From assembly GCA_022747635.1 (NCBI GenBank), contig JAKTNV010000117.1, positions 796,001 to 860,000 on the forward strand: a stretch of DNA of 64,000 nt, written 5' to 3'. Of this stretch, positions 22,201 through 34,560 are shown one piece after another. The notes beneath the pieces are model-generated. The model did not search any database. It saw only the letters and a program-made list of their open reading frames with translations, and was not told where the DNA came from. Position numbers and translations under genes: made by a program. The stretch's first letter is position 1, and each line of letters begins with the position of its first letter. This stretch comes from Hetaerina americana (taxonomy: Eukaryota > Arthropoda > Insecta > Odonata > Calopterygidae).

Positions 22201-22980
22201 ATGACTCGTAATAATAAATGGAAGGTGGCCGATAAGCAGCGGCAGCAGACCCTCAGCCGCCCCATCCTACGCACCCATCACCGCCGTAGTGAGTTACCGC
22301 CCTCCCTTGCCTTCCTCACCCTCCGCCGCCTCTTAATTCTCAAACTCCACACCATCTCCTACCTACGGTATCTCGCCGCCCCACTCCACCGTCCACCTCC
22401 CGCAACATTACAAATCCCCCGACCCTCTTCCTCCCGCTCCCCCTCTCTATCCTCCTGCGTGGCTAATTACAATCAACACGCCAGCGGCAGCCATCCCGAA
22501 CGCACCAAACCCAAGGGCACACCTCGAAACCACCCTCCACCATGTCCCCACCCCCCTTTCCTTCAATCCCCCCCACGCCGAAAAACCACAGGGTTACCCC
22601 CATCACCCTCCGGTCCACCCAAAATAACCTTCGCTGGCGGGGCGCCTGACCCATTCTCTCCCAACTACCCCCACCATGCACACGCTCACCCGCACACATA
22701 CACCTTTCACACTACACTGACCCCAGTGTCTCTTCCCGAATCTCTTCCCGGCCATCTCTCCCAACCTTCCCTCCCGCCTCCGTTACGAAGTCTTTCGCCC
22801 ATCCCCCAACCTATTTCGCGCACCCCTTCTCAACCCACTCCTATTGCCTTAGCCTCAACAACCCCATTCCCCAGCGCTTTCTTTCTTCCCGCTCCTTCCT
22901 TCGCCACTTCCCCATCCCGGCTCCTTACGAACGCAGCACGCCAACGCACACACGCGAACCTCAACTCCTGTTTATAGTTC
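22201..22980 (-). other. C+T-rich block, right half of the switch
   Basis: Pyrimidine-rich + strand (CCTCC, CCCACC, TCTCTTCCCG words) lasting about 750 bp. The 258-codon + frame 22201-22977 exists because stop codons are rare in C-rich DNA. Its P/S/T/R/H/L-rich product has no domain, and it is not called a gene. Confidence 0.8.
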
Positions 22981-25380
22981 AAATAAGCCCCTGCCTTCCC
23001 CCCCCCCTTTCATCCCACCACACAAACAATGAAATTTTCGGGTCAGCACTATGGGTGCAAAAATGTCGACGGTCTAGGTATTCTAGGACTCTCTCACCTA
23101 TGGAAAGACGAGGCGAAGCGGATTGAAGAGATGACAGTTGATCCGTGATGCAATCTCTTTTTTAAAACAATTGTGATTGTGGATCACCGTATGCTGTTAA
23201 AAAACGCGGAGAACAAAAACAGAAATCGAAGTGGATAGTTCATGTCAACGAGGAAATGGAAAAACGATGGACGGCACGGAAAAATAAACATTACTCCTGG
23301 TTAATCTTTAAACCAAATGAATAAAAGGAAAGCAGCAAAATTCAATACGAGAACCCTCTCGATCGAGGAATATTCAACAAAAACTTTTTGCGAAGGAAAA
23401 ATAATTTCATGCTGAAGAAATAGCAATTAATGAAAGCATACGTAAATTTCATGCCAAGAAAATATTTTTACAATTACTTTGAAAAGTTTGATAAAAAAAT
23501 AAGTCAAAAGGGAGATACAAAAAGAAAAATTTCCTGTGGATAATTTAAGAAGCACAAAAAGGAGGACGATAAAAACTTAGAAACTATTCCTTTTCTGAAA
23601 GTTTCACTGAAATATTCATCGGACGAGTCCAATATTAGTTCTTCGCTTTCGGCACAACTCACCTTTCAAAGGAGGAAACTTATGAAAACTGAATGTCGAT
23701 CAAATATTTTCTGCTTCAAACAACCGAGGAACGAGCCAAACAAAGGCACGCTGTGGTGCGTGCAAACGGACGCACACAAGAGACGAGTGGGAACTAAGAA
23801 AGAAAGACACACTCCATGACTTCGGGGGAAGAGCAGCGTATCGATGGCACTCTGCATCCCCGTCACCAAGGAAGAAGGCAGAGGGGGAGAGAGAGAGAGC
23901 ACGATCCTCCAAAAAATGGTTTTATTATTGAAGTACTCATTTCTATCATCTCCTCATTATCATAGCCTTTGGACTGATATAAGGCAACCAAAACTCCCTA
24001 AAAAAGAGTAAAACGATAAAGAATTCTGATAGAAAAAATTGACTGAGTGGCTGAGATATAGAAACATACCCTATAAATGTATAGAAAGAGAGAAAAAGAA
24101 AAAATTGCAACGCCAGGGATAACGAGAGTCATTAAAACACGATCATTGCGTGGCCGTTTCTAAATGAGAGGAGTTTAGACTAATTTACTTTTTATGGCGG
24201 CCTGCTTTACATAGGTGCCAAATTTAACATTATATGAGACCGAGAATCACATTCCCAGTTTTGAATAAAATAATGGATAATGATACATGCGACATCATTT
24301 CATAAAAGCCAATTTCAAAATCTAAGCAACAAATAAATAATAATGAGAAGACATCTTGGCAATAAGGACCTTCATCAATGAATAGAATTACTAATTCCCT
24401 ATAGAATGGTCTCTAAAATGTGAACCAATGAAAGAACAGAAAATTACAGACCTTGAAAATTATTTTTGAATCAATTCTCTCCTTATAATTTTGAAATAAG
24501 TTTTAACAAAAGTTTCGGTGTACAAATACCCCCATCAGGGATTAGACATCAACAATTTCAAACACACTGGGTTTATTTTATATTCCACTGAAAATTAGTA
24601 CACAAAAAACTAAGGGTGTAATTTTCAGTTAGCTTGCGGGGCGGCTCCCTCTTTCAACACGAAATTAAATTGGAAATAAGTCTGTCATTTGAATACAACA
24701 CATTTTTGTTTTCTCCAAGCAAGTCTGCTCGATCATCTAAAAGAGCCTCAAAATGTCAATCAGTCATAAACATTTCCGCAAATGAATGGAATATCTCCCT
24801 TTTTCTCCTAGCCAGATTTCATCGCCTTATACTTTGCTATTGATTCCCATTCGCATCGAAAAAGAGGAGAAATTAAATTAATCATATTTAGGGGCGAAAT
24901 TAATACATGAAAAGATTTTTAATGATTTTTTCAGCTACATCTTCTCAAGTCCTGCTGCTTCATCATCTAAAATGAGCTGAAATTGACACATTAAACAATT
25001 AGGGAAGGTCGCGTAGCTTTTATCCACTAACACTACGATTAGGGCTTTACCTCTAAGCGCGATAATATATTTGAAACACGGAAGGCCACGCTAGTTAACT
25101 AATAATGCTTAATTGTCTCCTGCTACACAGTCACCGATAAGAAAGGTATATTTAGGGAACCACAACTTCCTCTTCGTTTTAATCATTTATTAAACCTAAC
25201 GATGGAACCAATCGCAAATTGAGTCAGCACCCCGATACATATTCACCATTCTACATTATAAATTACGATTTTGAATTGGTTAATTCCTTTAAATCACGGG
25301 GCACTTAATGTCAACTTGCAACGCCTGGCCAACTTATTTACTACCGAAAGCAATATAGAGATCTACTGATGGACAAAGCG
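22981..25380. other. AT-rich non-coding DNA
   Basis: Faint direct similarity (ATCATCTAAAA plus flanks) between 24715-24760 and 24945-24990 suggests an old roughly 230-bp duplication. No gene recognised. Confidence 0.6.
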
Positions 25381-25860
25381 GCATTATTCGATATTAACCG
25401 ACAACCTGGCGCTCAGATCCGAAGATGAGGGCGGCACGAGGAGAGTGAAGGAGAGTATGGCGGTGGGGATGGGGTTCGCAAAAGAAAATGGATGAAAATT
25501 TTGAGCAATGCTGCGCAGTTTTTCGGTCATAACCCTAAACCCCCACCGTTTCCAATTAACTTGCACGCTACTGGAAAATGTTGCATGTCCACCCGCTATA
25601 TGCTTGCCCCACCCCTTCCTTCAAACCACCCCCTTTTCTCCCCCGCCAACCTGCGCTACCAGCCACCCTGCTCTTCCCCGTTCAACGGCAAAGTAAGTAC
25701 GTTAGTGCAGCGACGCATTATTCGGGCAACTTTCTCTTTGCCTCCTCTAGTCCCTCCACCCTCCCGTGCCCGCCGCCGCCCCCAGCCCCCGTCTCCCACA
25801 ATTACCTCAGTCCTTCCTTTTCTCTTTGGCACCCGCTTTAACGAGGGGTACCTGACGTTA
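25381..25860. other. Short purine patch followed by C-rich block
   Basis: G+A words at 25420-25470, then C+T-rich 25590-25830. The three overlapping + frames are all P/S/R-rich and mutually exclusive; none is convincing. Confidence 0.65.
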
Positions 25861-26690
25861 AACACAATGCACGAGACGTACCGAGCTCCCTTTTATAATT
25901 CGTGAGGGGAAAAAACTTATTTCTGACTGCACTTTCATTGCTCTAGGAATGAGTAATACCCAAGGAGAGTTATTAAAAAAATGAGACAAGCAAACGTCGC
26001 GCGTTATCAGACACTGTCTTCCGAGGTTTGACTTCGTGCATACGCCTGCCACTACGTCAGCGGCAATACGATACAAACACCACGCCTCATGGGAATACAC
26101 CAACAATAGACTAAATGCAGAATACGTAAATGATAACTTGATTGTATCATCCTACAAGGTCCTACGCTGAAATCGCTTTCACCAGCAATTCGCAAAATAC
26201 ATGAAGACTTTCAATAAAAATGGAATTTGCGTGCCCCCAAACATCGCTCTGTTCCCATACATTAAAAGTCGGTAAAATTCATAAAAACGAGGAGAAGAGA
26301 AAGTTTTAAAAGCATGAACTCCGCATAAAAATTATACCTTTTGAGCCGATTGTGGGAGTAGCCGTGAGCACAATCAAGAAAAAAATAATTAATCAACAAG
26401 ACGGTCTTTTAATTAGCCACAATGTTCCAGCTGAAGGATACGATTCAATTTGAAGTGTAACTCCCAAGATTACTCAAAACTTGTGGGCTGACTGTTTAAC
26501 GAAGAACTGATCCACGCCAAAGTCGGCTAGTTTTGAACGGGAACGTGAAATCTGCCTCGTCGTCGAAAAATAATTATCATCTTTTTCTCATCTTTTATTT
26601 GAGAAACGAAATCAAAATAACCAGGCAGAAATAAAAGGAACACATTACTTAATGACTCAAAAAACCGACGTTCCCCTAGGGGTGCTCACA
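25861..26690. other. AT-rich non-coding DNA
   Basis: No gene, repeat or RNA recognised. Confidence 0.65.
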
Positions 26691-28380
26691 AAACGAATTT
26701 TTTTAGCGCACAAGGCACGAGGAAGGACAGGGAGGAAGGAAAGGGCAGGGGTGAGGAGGGGGGCGATTCGAGAAATAAAAAGATAAAAGCAAAAAGGGGT
26801 GGGGGAGGGAGAGAGAGTGAATGAGGAAGAGATAAAGAAATTATCTCCCGAAAAATCCCGACACACCCATTCGCACGGGTTTCAACACCACATCACTCTC
26901 CCCAACTCTACACCTCTCTCCCCCCTCCCACAATCATCCTTCCTGCCGAGAACTGAGGCACAGGCCACGACCCAAAACCGTCTGCCTCAACTCATCCACA
27001 ACCCCCAAACCTTACAAGAGGAGGAGAAAAAGGAACCAAGGTGAAAAAACAGCAAGAGAAACGGAGGACGGGCGAAAGCAAGGACAGTGAATAGGAGGGG
27101 ATAGAAAAGACGAGGAGGATAAAGAAACTGATCTATTCGGAGGAGAGGAGAGGAAAAATTCAATTCGAACTTTCGTCGAAAAAATCTTTATAATAAGCCC
27201 AAACCCACCACTCCTTTACTATAACTCTACTGCCCCCCCCCCCCGAACCCTTCGAATCGTCATCGGACGATATGGGGATTGAGAGATAGAGGAGGTTGGT
27301 AAGGCGAGGCTGGCGAGCGATAGGAGGAAGCACACAGTGTGGGGGTAGGAAGTTCGCGATTCACCGCCAAAGGGTTGAACGGGGTAGTGGGGAGGGATCA
27401 GGAAGATAAAAAGGGGATTAAAGCATACGGGGTATGAGGACGAGGTGTTAGTGGAGGAGGTGGAAGTGCAGGCGAAGGAGTAAGGGGGGATGAATGAGAA
27501 GGGGGAGTGGTCTCGATATGGGCGGCGAGGTGCGTGTTGATGATGGCCACCAGATCTCTCATTCTCTGACTCCTGGCCACGGGAGGGTGAGTACGCGAGA
27601 AAGGGGAAAGGGAGGGAAGAGGAAGAGAAAGAGAGAGATACGGCTAATATTAAGCAATTTCCCACTAAACATCACCCAAAGGGAGCCTCATCTCACTTCC
27701 CCAACCCTCCCCGCACACACATAACTGATATGAAAAGTGAGCGGTGTGCGAGGGAGGTGCGGAGTTAAGGGGTGGGAGGGTGGAAGAGGAGAGGGAAGTG
27801 GGGGTTGGGGCAGAAAAGAAGATTGGAGGCGAGGGGGTAAGCAGAGGAGAGAAGGAAGGGTTTTAGCGGGGAAATAAAAAAGTGGGGAAACGACGGGGAG
27901 ATAGGGCCGGGTGATGTGGAAGAGGGCTCGGGCAGGAGGGAGCCGGCTGGTCAGGGGAGACGGGGGAGGAGGGAGGAAGCAGGATGGGGAGGGAAGGGGT
28001 TGAGGCAGGAAGGCGGTGTGCGTGAAATGGTTCGGACGTGCGTACAGAGTCCGAATCTTCGGCGGATGTAATTAGCGCTAATGACTTGATGGAATTAGCA
28101 TGTTTCACTTCATTTGATTACAAAGCTGGGTGGAGAGAGAGTATGGGAAAGGGATGCCTCCCTAACATTTCCTCTAAAACTCCCTCCCGACCAACTACTA
28201 CTACTACCACCCACCCACTCCCGCTCCTCCTCCGCCCCGTTTCGTCCACCTCACCCACATTCACGACCCTTCCTACCCCTCGCATTCACTCCTCCCACCC
28301 TCGGGCAGCCCCCTTCGACACGGCATCGATTCCGCTCGATGGGAACACGGGTGAAGAGAAATGGGGGCCTGAATGGGGGT
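26691..28380. other. Alternating purine and pyrimidine blocks
   Basis: Purine-rich 26700-26830, pyrimidine-rich 26860-27010, purine-rich 27040-27160, a run of twelve C at 27233-27244, purine-rich 27280-28030, then pyrimidine-rich 28150-28310. The 28.03-28.14 kb gap holds a homeodomain-type palindrome. Open frames are low complexity. Confidence 0.75.
28071..28082. promoter_or_regulatory. Palindromic paired TAAT motif (ATTAGCGCTAAT)
   Basis: A perfect 12-bp palindrome made of two inverted TAAT half sites, the core recognised by many homeodomain proteins. Another ATTAGC follows at 28095-28100. It lies exactly between a purine block and a pyrimidine block. Binding is inferred. Confidence 0.3.
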
Positions 28381-28792
28381 GACGATGGAAAAAATCGGGT
28401 TTCTGCATCCCATAAGTGGCATGGATAACGAGAAGACTGAGGTTGGTGGCACATCAGGAGGCTGCGACGTGGGAGATAAAAAAAATACCAAGTCATCCGC
28501 GGACATCCAGCCCGCTCACGAGACGTTCTTGCACTCCGAACCCATAGGACGGGACTATTCAACTGGAAGATGGGCCGATGTGGACGAAGTTCCAAGTTCA
28601 CCGTATTATTTGTACTCTCACGGGAATCGAAATTTTGTGGTAACTGGTGTACTGCCGAGTCCACGCCATCACCGCGAGGGGTCATATCCACTTACCAGGG
28701 GTCGTAGGATATTTCGATGGTATTCCCGTTCTTCACTGAATTCCGTTCGGTGGACACCTATGAAGGCAGCCCACTACACGTTGGATAGTTAA
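28381..28792 (+). other. Open frame of mixed composition, unrecognised
   Basis: A 139-codon + frame (28373-28792), and an overlapping 146-codon minus frame, in sequence that is not a simple purine or pyrimidine tract. The product (for example PIGRDYSTGRWADVDEVP) has no motif I recognise and no clear splice sites. It may be chance. Confidence 0.15.
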
Positions 28793-30010
28793 ATGAACTA
28801 TGAGGTCGAAGCCGGCCATAATTAAAGTTAGGCCAATATCTGCCTTGTCTTCGCCTTTTTTTACTTTCTAATTAAAGACCAGTAACAACTATAGTCTCTA
28901 AAAATTCAAAGATAAAATAATACCTAATTACGTCTAAAAAGTTCGACATTCCCATCATCTTCTTTGTAAAATCATTGTAAATACGTTTCATAAATAGCGT
29001 ATTCACGAAAAAACGAAGAAATGATCGTGTTTCCAATTTGAAATACATTATGGTAGCATTGCTATACATTTTCACATTGAATTTAGAACCATTAATTCAT
29101 AGCACTCGTCAAAGGAGTTCATGATTAAATAAAAATGAAATATGAATTAGTAGAGAACGGAAGAATAGTATGATATCATTTAGCCACAAAAAGTCCTTTC
29201 CCGATAATTCTACAAAGAAGAAACAAAGAAATACTGGCTACTCGATGGGATCAATAATGTTACTCCGAGAATACCCATGAGGCACCGTTAACGACTTAAC
29301 GTAAAATGAAAGTTGACAAAGCATTCTGAAAGACTTGAGACGGCAAACCTAACATGTGCTACCTTCAGGCTGCACTGAAGCCTACCTTTTTCTCAATATC
29401 CGCTTCCTAATTCCTAAATTAACATATCTGAACTGCGTCAATGATGATTTTAACGGTTTTATGTCTCTACATCTTAAATTAAATTAAAATTAAGAAGAAT
29501 AAGTTCAAAGTTCGCACACAGTCATTAAGTGCAATTTTTTTTCTTAATGTCTTACCCAAAATCTAATTTAAACTTGAACAAATATTATCTTATCCTGGAG
29601 TCTCTTAAAAATAGTATCTTAAAACTGGAAAAAAATAATGAAAAATAATTCCATTCAATGGTAACGCTAGTTTCTTAAGTCTACAGGGGAAGGAAACTAT
29701 GCTGACGCTGAACATAATAAATATGCTAAACCAGTAACTAACGCTATACGATTAGTACATGAAAATAGCATGCAATTTAAGCCCAATAACAAACGTAACA
29801 AAGTTTGACGAGTTCCGTGACGGCAATATGCAATGTGCGCACCGATCTGGTCGTATCTTCAATGCGATCAGACTCGAGACAATACCAACACTGCCTAAGG
29901 CATGGGTTCCTTTTATTAAACATGACAGTCCTCGGAAAAATGACACACCAGCAGCATGTGTATTCATAAGCACGCATCAGATAAATAAGTAATGAAATAA
30001 GGCTGGGGGA
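28793..30010. other. AT-rich non-coding DNA
   Basis: No gene recognised. It ends at a 23-nt hairpin with perfect 7-bp G/C arms (30003-30025). Confidence 0.65.
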
Positions 30011-30025
30011 ATCAATCACCCCCAG
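30003..30025. repeat. Small GC-arm hairpin
   Basis: CTGGGGG and CCCCCAG enclose a 9-nt loop. In a eukaryote this has no terminator meaning. Confidence 0.7.
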
Positions 30026-30370
30026 ATTTAAGGTTAATGAAAAGATTCAATTTTTTTCTGCTTGGCCTTAAAATTCATTCCCCACACCCCGTAGACATAC
30101 ACATACCTCTGCTCACACACAAAAAGCCGCACTTCTGGCCGTTTCTGAAACCTATCGGTCACCGACCGCTCTTGCAAAATCCCAAGGGAACTCCCGCCCG
30201 CCCTTCTCCATTCTCCGTCCTTTAGCTCCAAGCCACTTCCTTCCCCCATCGGACTCCCAACACCGCAGCGGCCCCGCAATTCCCTGCCTCGCCCTTATTA
30301 CAACTCTTCCCTTCGGGGATAGGGGGCCTGCCACCCCCGAAGGCTTGCCCTTGGATCTACGGGTTTAGAA
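30026..30370 (-). other. C+T-rich block with GC-rich stem-loop
   Basis: Pyrimidine-rich + strand at 30070-30330. A stem with perfect 9-bp arms CCTTCGGGG / CCCCGAAGG lies at 30310-30318 and 30335-30343 with a 16-nt loop. Confidence 0.7.
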
Positions 30371-31250
30371 AGCTTTTCTCCAGGTTCTGAGTTAAATAAT
30401 AAATCGAATGATTCAACCCACCACTCGTATATAGATTGCATTTTCTTCGACCAAATATACATGTAGGGAGAGAGCAATCCCTTCCCAATGCACCCAAACC
30501 ATTCACGTCAAAAGGAATTAATTACACCATAAACAGATTCCCGAGGTTCCACATTTAACTAAGACGTTATACTTTGTTTTTAATAAACTACTCCATTCAT
30601 GGCATCCCTCGATAATTGGAAAATAGATTGTATCATGAAATATGGCCCGTTTTCCAATAATTGAAACGGACATGTTTGGGTTTCCAATTACATATTATCA
30701 TTTGAAATTGGGATGCAATTCCTCCTGAGCTTCAAAATACGATCCGTATTTACTTCTAGTATATAACAACTCCTTCCCAATACGGTAATTCATCAATTTA
30801 GGCGCCCACAACCAAGCCATTTTCAAACAGAATAGAATTCTTCGCGAACAAATTAATTAATCTCATTTTTTTTAAGGGAAGGATCCGATATGACTCGCAG
30901 AATGAAGCTGTAAATATGGGCGAGATGAGAAAGACGCGATTAGGGAACAATAAGACGTCCAACGTCCCTCGTAGGCGATCCGAGGGATCAACGATTCCGA
31001 CTGCGGGAGTTCGCGGACTTTTGCGGCTGATGAAAAGCAGACACGAAAAGAGTTGGTCCGCATTACTTCTCTTTCTAATGAATAGGACTTCGGCTCGTTA
31101 AACGTAATGCGTTAAAAAGGCCACGCCAACCCAAAACACCCAAGCCCCATACCCCGAGGTGTGGGCAGAGACCTCATACCCCTTGTAAAAACTTACATTC
31201 GGTTAAAACGCTTATCGTCGACGTAATTAAGAACGAGGGAGACAGATGAT
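30371..31250. other. AT-rich non-coding DNA with repeated CCAAT-like words
   Basis: 30600-30800 contains several TTCCAAT or CCCAAT words and the imperfect palindrome CCGTTTTCC ... GAAACGG. No gene recognised. Confidence 0.6.
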
Positions 31251-31400
31251 ACACTTAATGGCTCGCGACCGTGGTGGGATGGAAGGAGGGGATGTGAGAG
31301 GGAAAAGGGGTGGGCAGGGATGTCAGAAGTGGAAGGGGGCGTACGGGATGTGGTGAGTGGGGGAGGGGGGTCGGTTTTTGGAGAGTGCGGCGAGCTTCTT
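31251..31400 (+). other. Short G+A-rich block
   Basis: About 130 bp of GGAGG and GGGG words bordering the motif-dense core that follows. Confidence 0.65.
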
Positions 31401-31640
31401 TTATTTTTTCAAATTTTACGCGACGTCGCAAAATCGTTATTGCAATACACCCCGCAGTTTCGATTGTGCGCCGGGAATTAATGACCTCAAATACAGCCCC
31501 GGATTACGTAAGATATTGCCATTAAGCGGTGGCCGGGACATTTGATTTAGCAGAAATCGATATTTTCATTAAAACCGCGCGAAGTTATCCAATCAATGGC
31601 GGAATTTACGGAGGCTAGAAAGAATGATAGTAGTAAAAAA
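31401..31640. promoter_or_regulatory. Motif-dense core beside a purine block, possible enhancer
   Basis: Contains the perfect palindrome GCGACGTCGC (31420-31429, ACGT-core bZIP-like), ATTGCAAT (31438-31445, C/EBP-like) and GAATTAATGACC (homeodomain-like). The sequence is balanced in composition, unlike its flanks. The function is inferred only. Confidence 0.25.
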
Positions 31641-33060
31641 AATTTCAACAGCCCTAAGGGCAAGGGAACGACTACATATATATTTATATTTTTAATGTAT
31701 CAAAAACTAAAAACAAGCAGCGCGCCTTCCCCTTTCCAATAGCTCGGTTTTTTTTAATGTTTGACTTTCCAGCTGAGCCCCTTAATTTTTACAATTTTGC
31801 GAATATAAAAAATTCAAAATTGTTTGGGTGGTTACGATAAATTTACACACATCGGCAATTTTCCAGGGGCCATTTATTATGACCCTTATTTTTCAACGAC
31901 CGAGCAAATTCAACGCCCCAAAAAATATAAAAGGACGCTTGAATCCAATAAAAGATGCAGGAGATGTTTCTAACATTTACAGTTGGAAGAATCAAGACGG
32001 CAAAACTAAAAACAGGGTTCTCTCTCTCCTCCAATTTAATTTTTAAAGACGTGAATAGGTCAATATTGAAACACCCTCAACTATGAATTAGTAACTTCTA
32101 ATAGTATAAAAACGAGGAAACAAAAGCATTAAAGTCAAAAGGCTCGGTTGAATAACAATCGGCAAAGCAAATAAAACCGTATAAATTGGAAATCCATTAT
32201 GCATAACGCAAATAAAACTGCTAACGTAAAAATACTGTCCTATCAGCAATAAAATAAGCTAATATTTCAGTAATAATTACATCAAACTCGGGAGCAGTGG
32301 AGAAAAAACTTATGATTGGGACGGGAGACGGGCGATTAATTATTAAATATCGTTCTTTTTGAAATTTCCCCGATCGACACGCTGCGCTGCTTAAATGTTT
32401 ATTCAATCATGAAAAAATAATAATCAAATAAGCCAAATTAATGGCCACTAATATATTAATCGGCGCAATGCGTAACATTTGCTACTTGGGTTTAATTGAA
32501 AATGTCCATCTACTGTTTGATTAAATACTAGCTATTCAGAACATCAGCAACTACGACGACTTAAATTTGAAGCATTAATACAAACACTGCAGTTTGCGCA
32601 TTTAAACGAGCATGATTAAATTGCCTTCGATTTTTATAGTTATGAGCAGAAAAACGGTAATGATGCCGAGGAAAGAAATATATCATCACACCTTTGAAGC
32701 TCTGTTACTTCTTTCAGATCTGTGCCTTCATAGCTTACTGCTCATCTACCGTATTCACAGAATGAGTAGGAATAAAGTAACAGCATTTACTTTCTCCTAA
32801 TGCCAAATCTAATTTTGTTGTACGAGAGAAGATTCGCGAGATAATTTGGTCAAGGACGTCACATAATAGCGGTAAATTGGTCGCGGTGGGGATTCCTAAG
32901 GCAACCAGTATTTAAAAGGTTTTCGAAATACCCGCGAAGGGAAATGGCTGGAAAAAACTGTTCTACGAAAAGAAAAAGAAATAAAGAGACAAAAACCAAC
33001 AAAGAGTTCCATTTCCTGAAGAGAAGAACAAAATTGGGGAAACCGTCCGGATTGCGAAAT
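31641..33060. other. AT-rich non-coding DNA
   Basis: No gene or structured repeat recognised. Confidence 0.65.
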
Positions 33061-33480
33061 TTCAATTAAGTCTCCGATTGGGAGAAATGGGTGAAGAAGG
33101 AGAGATGGAGAGGTGCGGGGACATAAAGGAGTGAGGGTTTAGGGACGTGTGAGGGGAGGCCATAGACAAGTCCTCAGCTTTCCTCATTTCCCTCGAGGCG
33201 GAAGTCGAACGAATTGGAAGCTTTTATTGGTCGAAATGACGAACGACCCTAACCGCCACCTTCCCACTCAGCACGAGCGCACGTACGCACACATTCCCAA
33301 GCGACCTCATCCTCTAATAGGTTCGAGGTTCATCGCGGCCACTTTTCGGCGAAGGCTCACGGGGTCGTTCCAGAAGTAAATAAAGAAAGGAAGGGGCCAG
33401 AGGAAGGAGAGGAGGGCGGATGGATGGCCGGGATAAAAGGTGAGCGCGAGAGATAGAGAGCGAGAGTGAGAAACGGAGAT
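33061..33480. other. Purine-rich patches around mixed sequence, upstream of a possible first exon
   Basis: G+A patches at 33070-33170 and 33380-33480 flank about 200 bp of balanced sequence. ATAAAAGG at 33433-33440 is TATA-like, about 48 bp before an ATG. Confidence 0.4.
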
Positions 33481-33481
33481 C

Positions 33482-33595
33482 ATGGACTCACACTGCAGTT
33501 GCCATTCCTCACACCGGTCAGAGGAATCAGCCATGGACCGTGCACTTCAGATTCTCAAGTTCAACTCTCCCCCTTCAAAGCACCCGTCGTTCAGG
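33482..33595 (+). other. Candidate first coding exon, unrecognised (low confidence)
   Basis: An ATG at 33482 opens 38 codons up to a donor-like TCAGG|GTAATA at 33595/33596, in phase 0. A second ATG lies at 33533. The product (MDSHCSCHSS ... MDRALQILKF) matches no family I know. The TATA-like word upstream would give a very short leader. Without splicing the frame stops at 33670. Confidence 0.15.
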
Positions 33596-33680
33596 GTAAT
33601 ACCTCGATGGCGACGTAGAAAGCATCAGTTAAAAATGGAATGGAAAAATTCCTCGCGTGAGCCATCGTGAGCAAGTAAAT

Positions 33681-34560
33681 GACGACGCAAAAACGCATAT
33701 TTTTAAAATAATTGAAATTACGCGCGACCGGTTCCGTTTCAAGGCGAGCTTCCGTCTAACCATCAGGTACAGTATATTTGGTATGAAGGGTTAACATTAG
33801 CTTTTGTGCATACCTATGAATATATTTACTCCTTTGTCAATACACCGTATCCCAGTGAACCAGTCTGATGACAATAAAATTAATGTAAAAATGTGTATAG
33901 TTTTGTCATTCACATATCATGCATTTTCGCAAATAGGCGGAAGGAACAATTTTTTTACTTTAGGTTAGAGGCAGGCTTCACGAAATTATTGCACAAGCCA
34001 CACTATCTACGTCTACACCACGTAAACGCGACCATGTGGCTGATGATTCTCGGAAATTGGCCATAGTTTTGAGTTAGGCTGCGGCTACTACGTTTATAAT
34101 CGGAGAATATAGTGTAAATTACCCAATAATTTATCATCTATTTGTGATTACGTACTAGTTACTAACTTACAAATAACGGCCGATTTCATAAATAAGACGT
34201 TAAGGTACAATTTAACACTAAAGCTCATTAAGGAAATCCGGTGAATCATAATGCATTTTTTAAATTAATTATGCGTGAATAATCAATTTCGGAACTCACG
34301 TTGAGCATGACTCAAAATCTGAAGGTCTCTTTCATAATATTAAATGAAAAAATAACTAGTCCAGGGAAATAGGTAGAAATTGTTTACCGCTGACACCGAA
34401 TATAGTAGGGTACTGTAAATAGACGAACGAATCTATATTAAAGATTAAAAGATGACCCTGGGGGAGAAAGAAAGATGTCTTTTCAAAAGTGAGAAATTTC
34501 GTTATGGATCCGCCGGGAAATGCAAATGCACTCGAGACGAGGAATGAGTGATAAGGCAAC
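33681..34560. other. AT-rich non-coding DNA
   Basis: AGGGTTAA at 33787-33794 is another isolated piggyBac-end-like word. No gene recognised. Confidence 0.65.

Noticed and set aside
22201..22977. 258-residue plus-strand open frame
   Set aside because: It follows exactly the C+T-rich block; the P/S/T/R/H/L-rich composition mirrors base bias and no motif or splice structure is seen.
3673..33794. TTAACCCT or AGGGTTAA words at 3673, 20277 and 33787 as piggyBac ends
   Set aside because: No matching inverted end at element-scale distance and no transposase between them; octamer matches are expected by chance.
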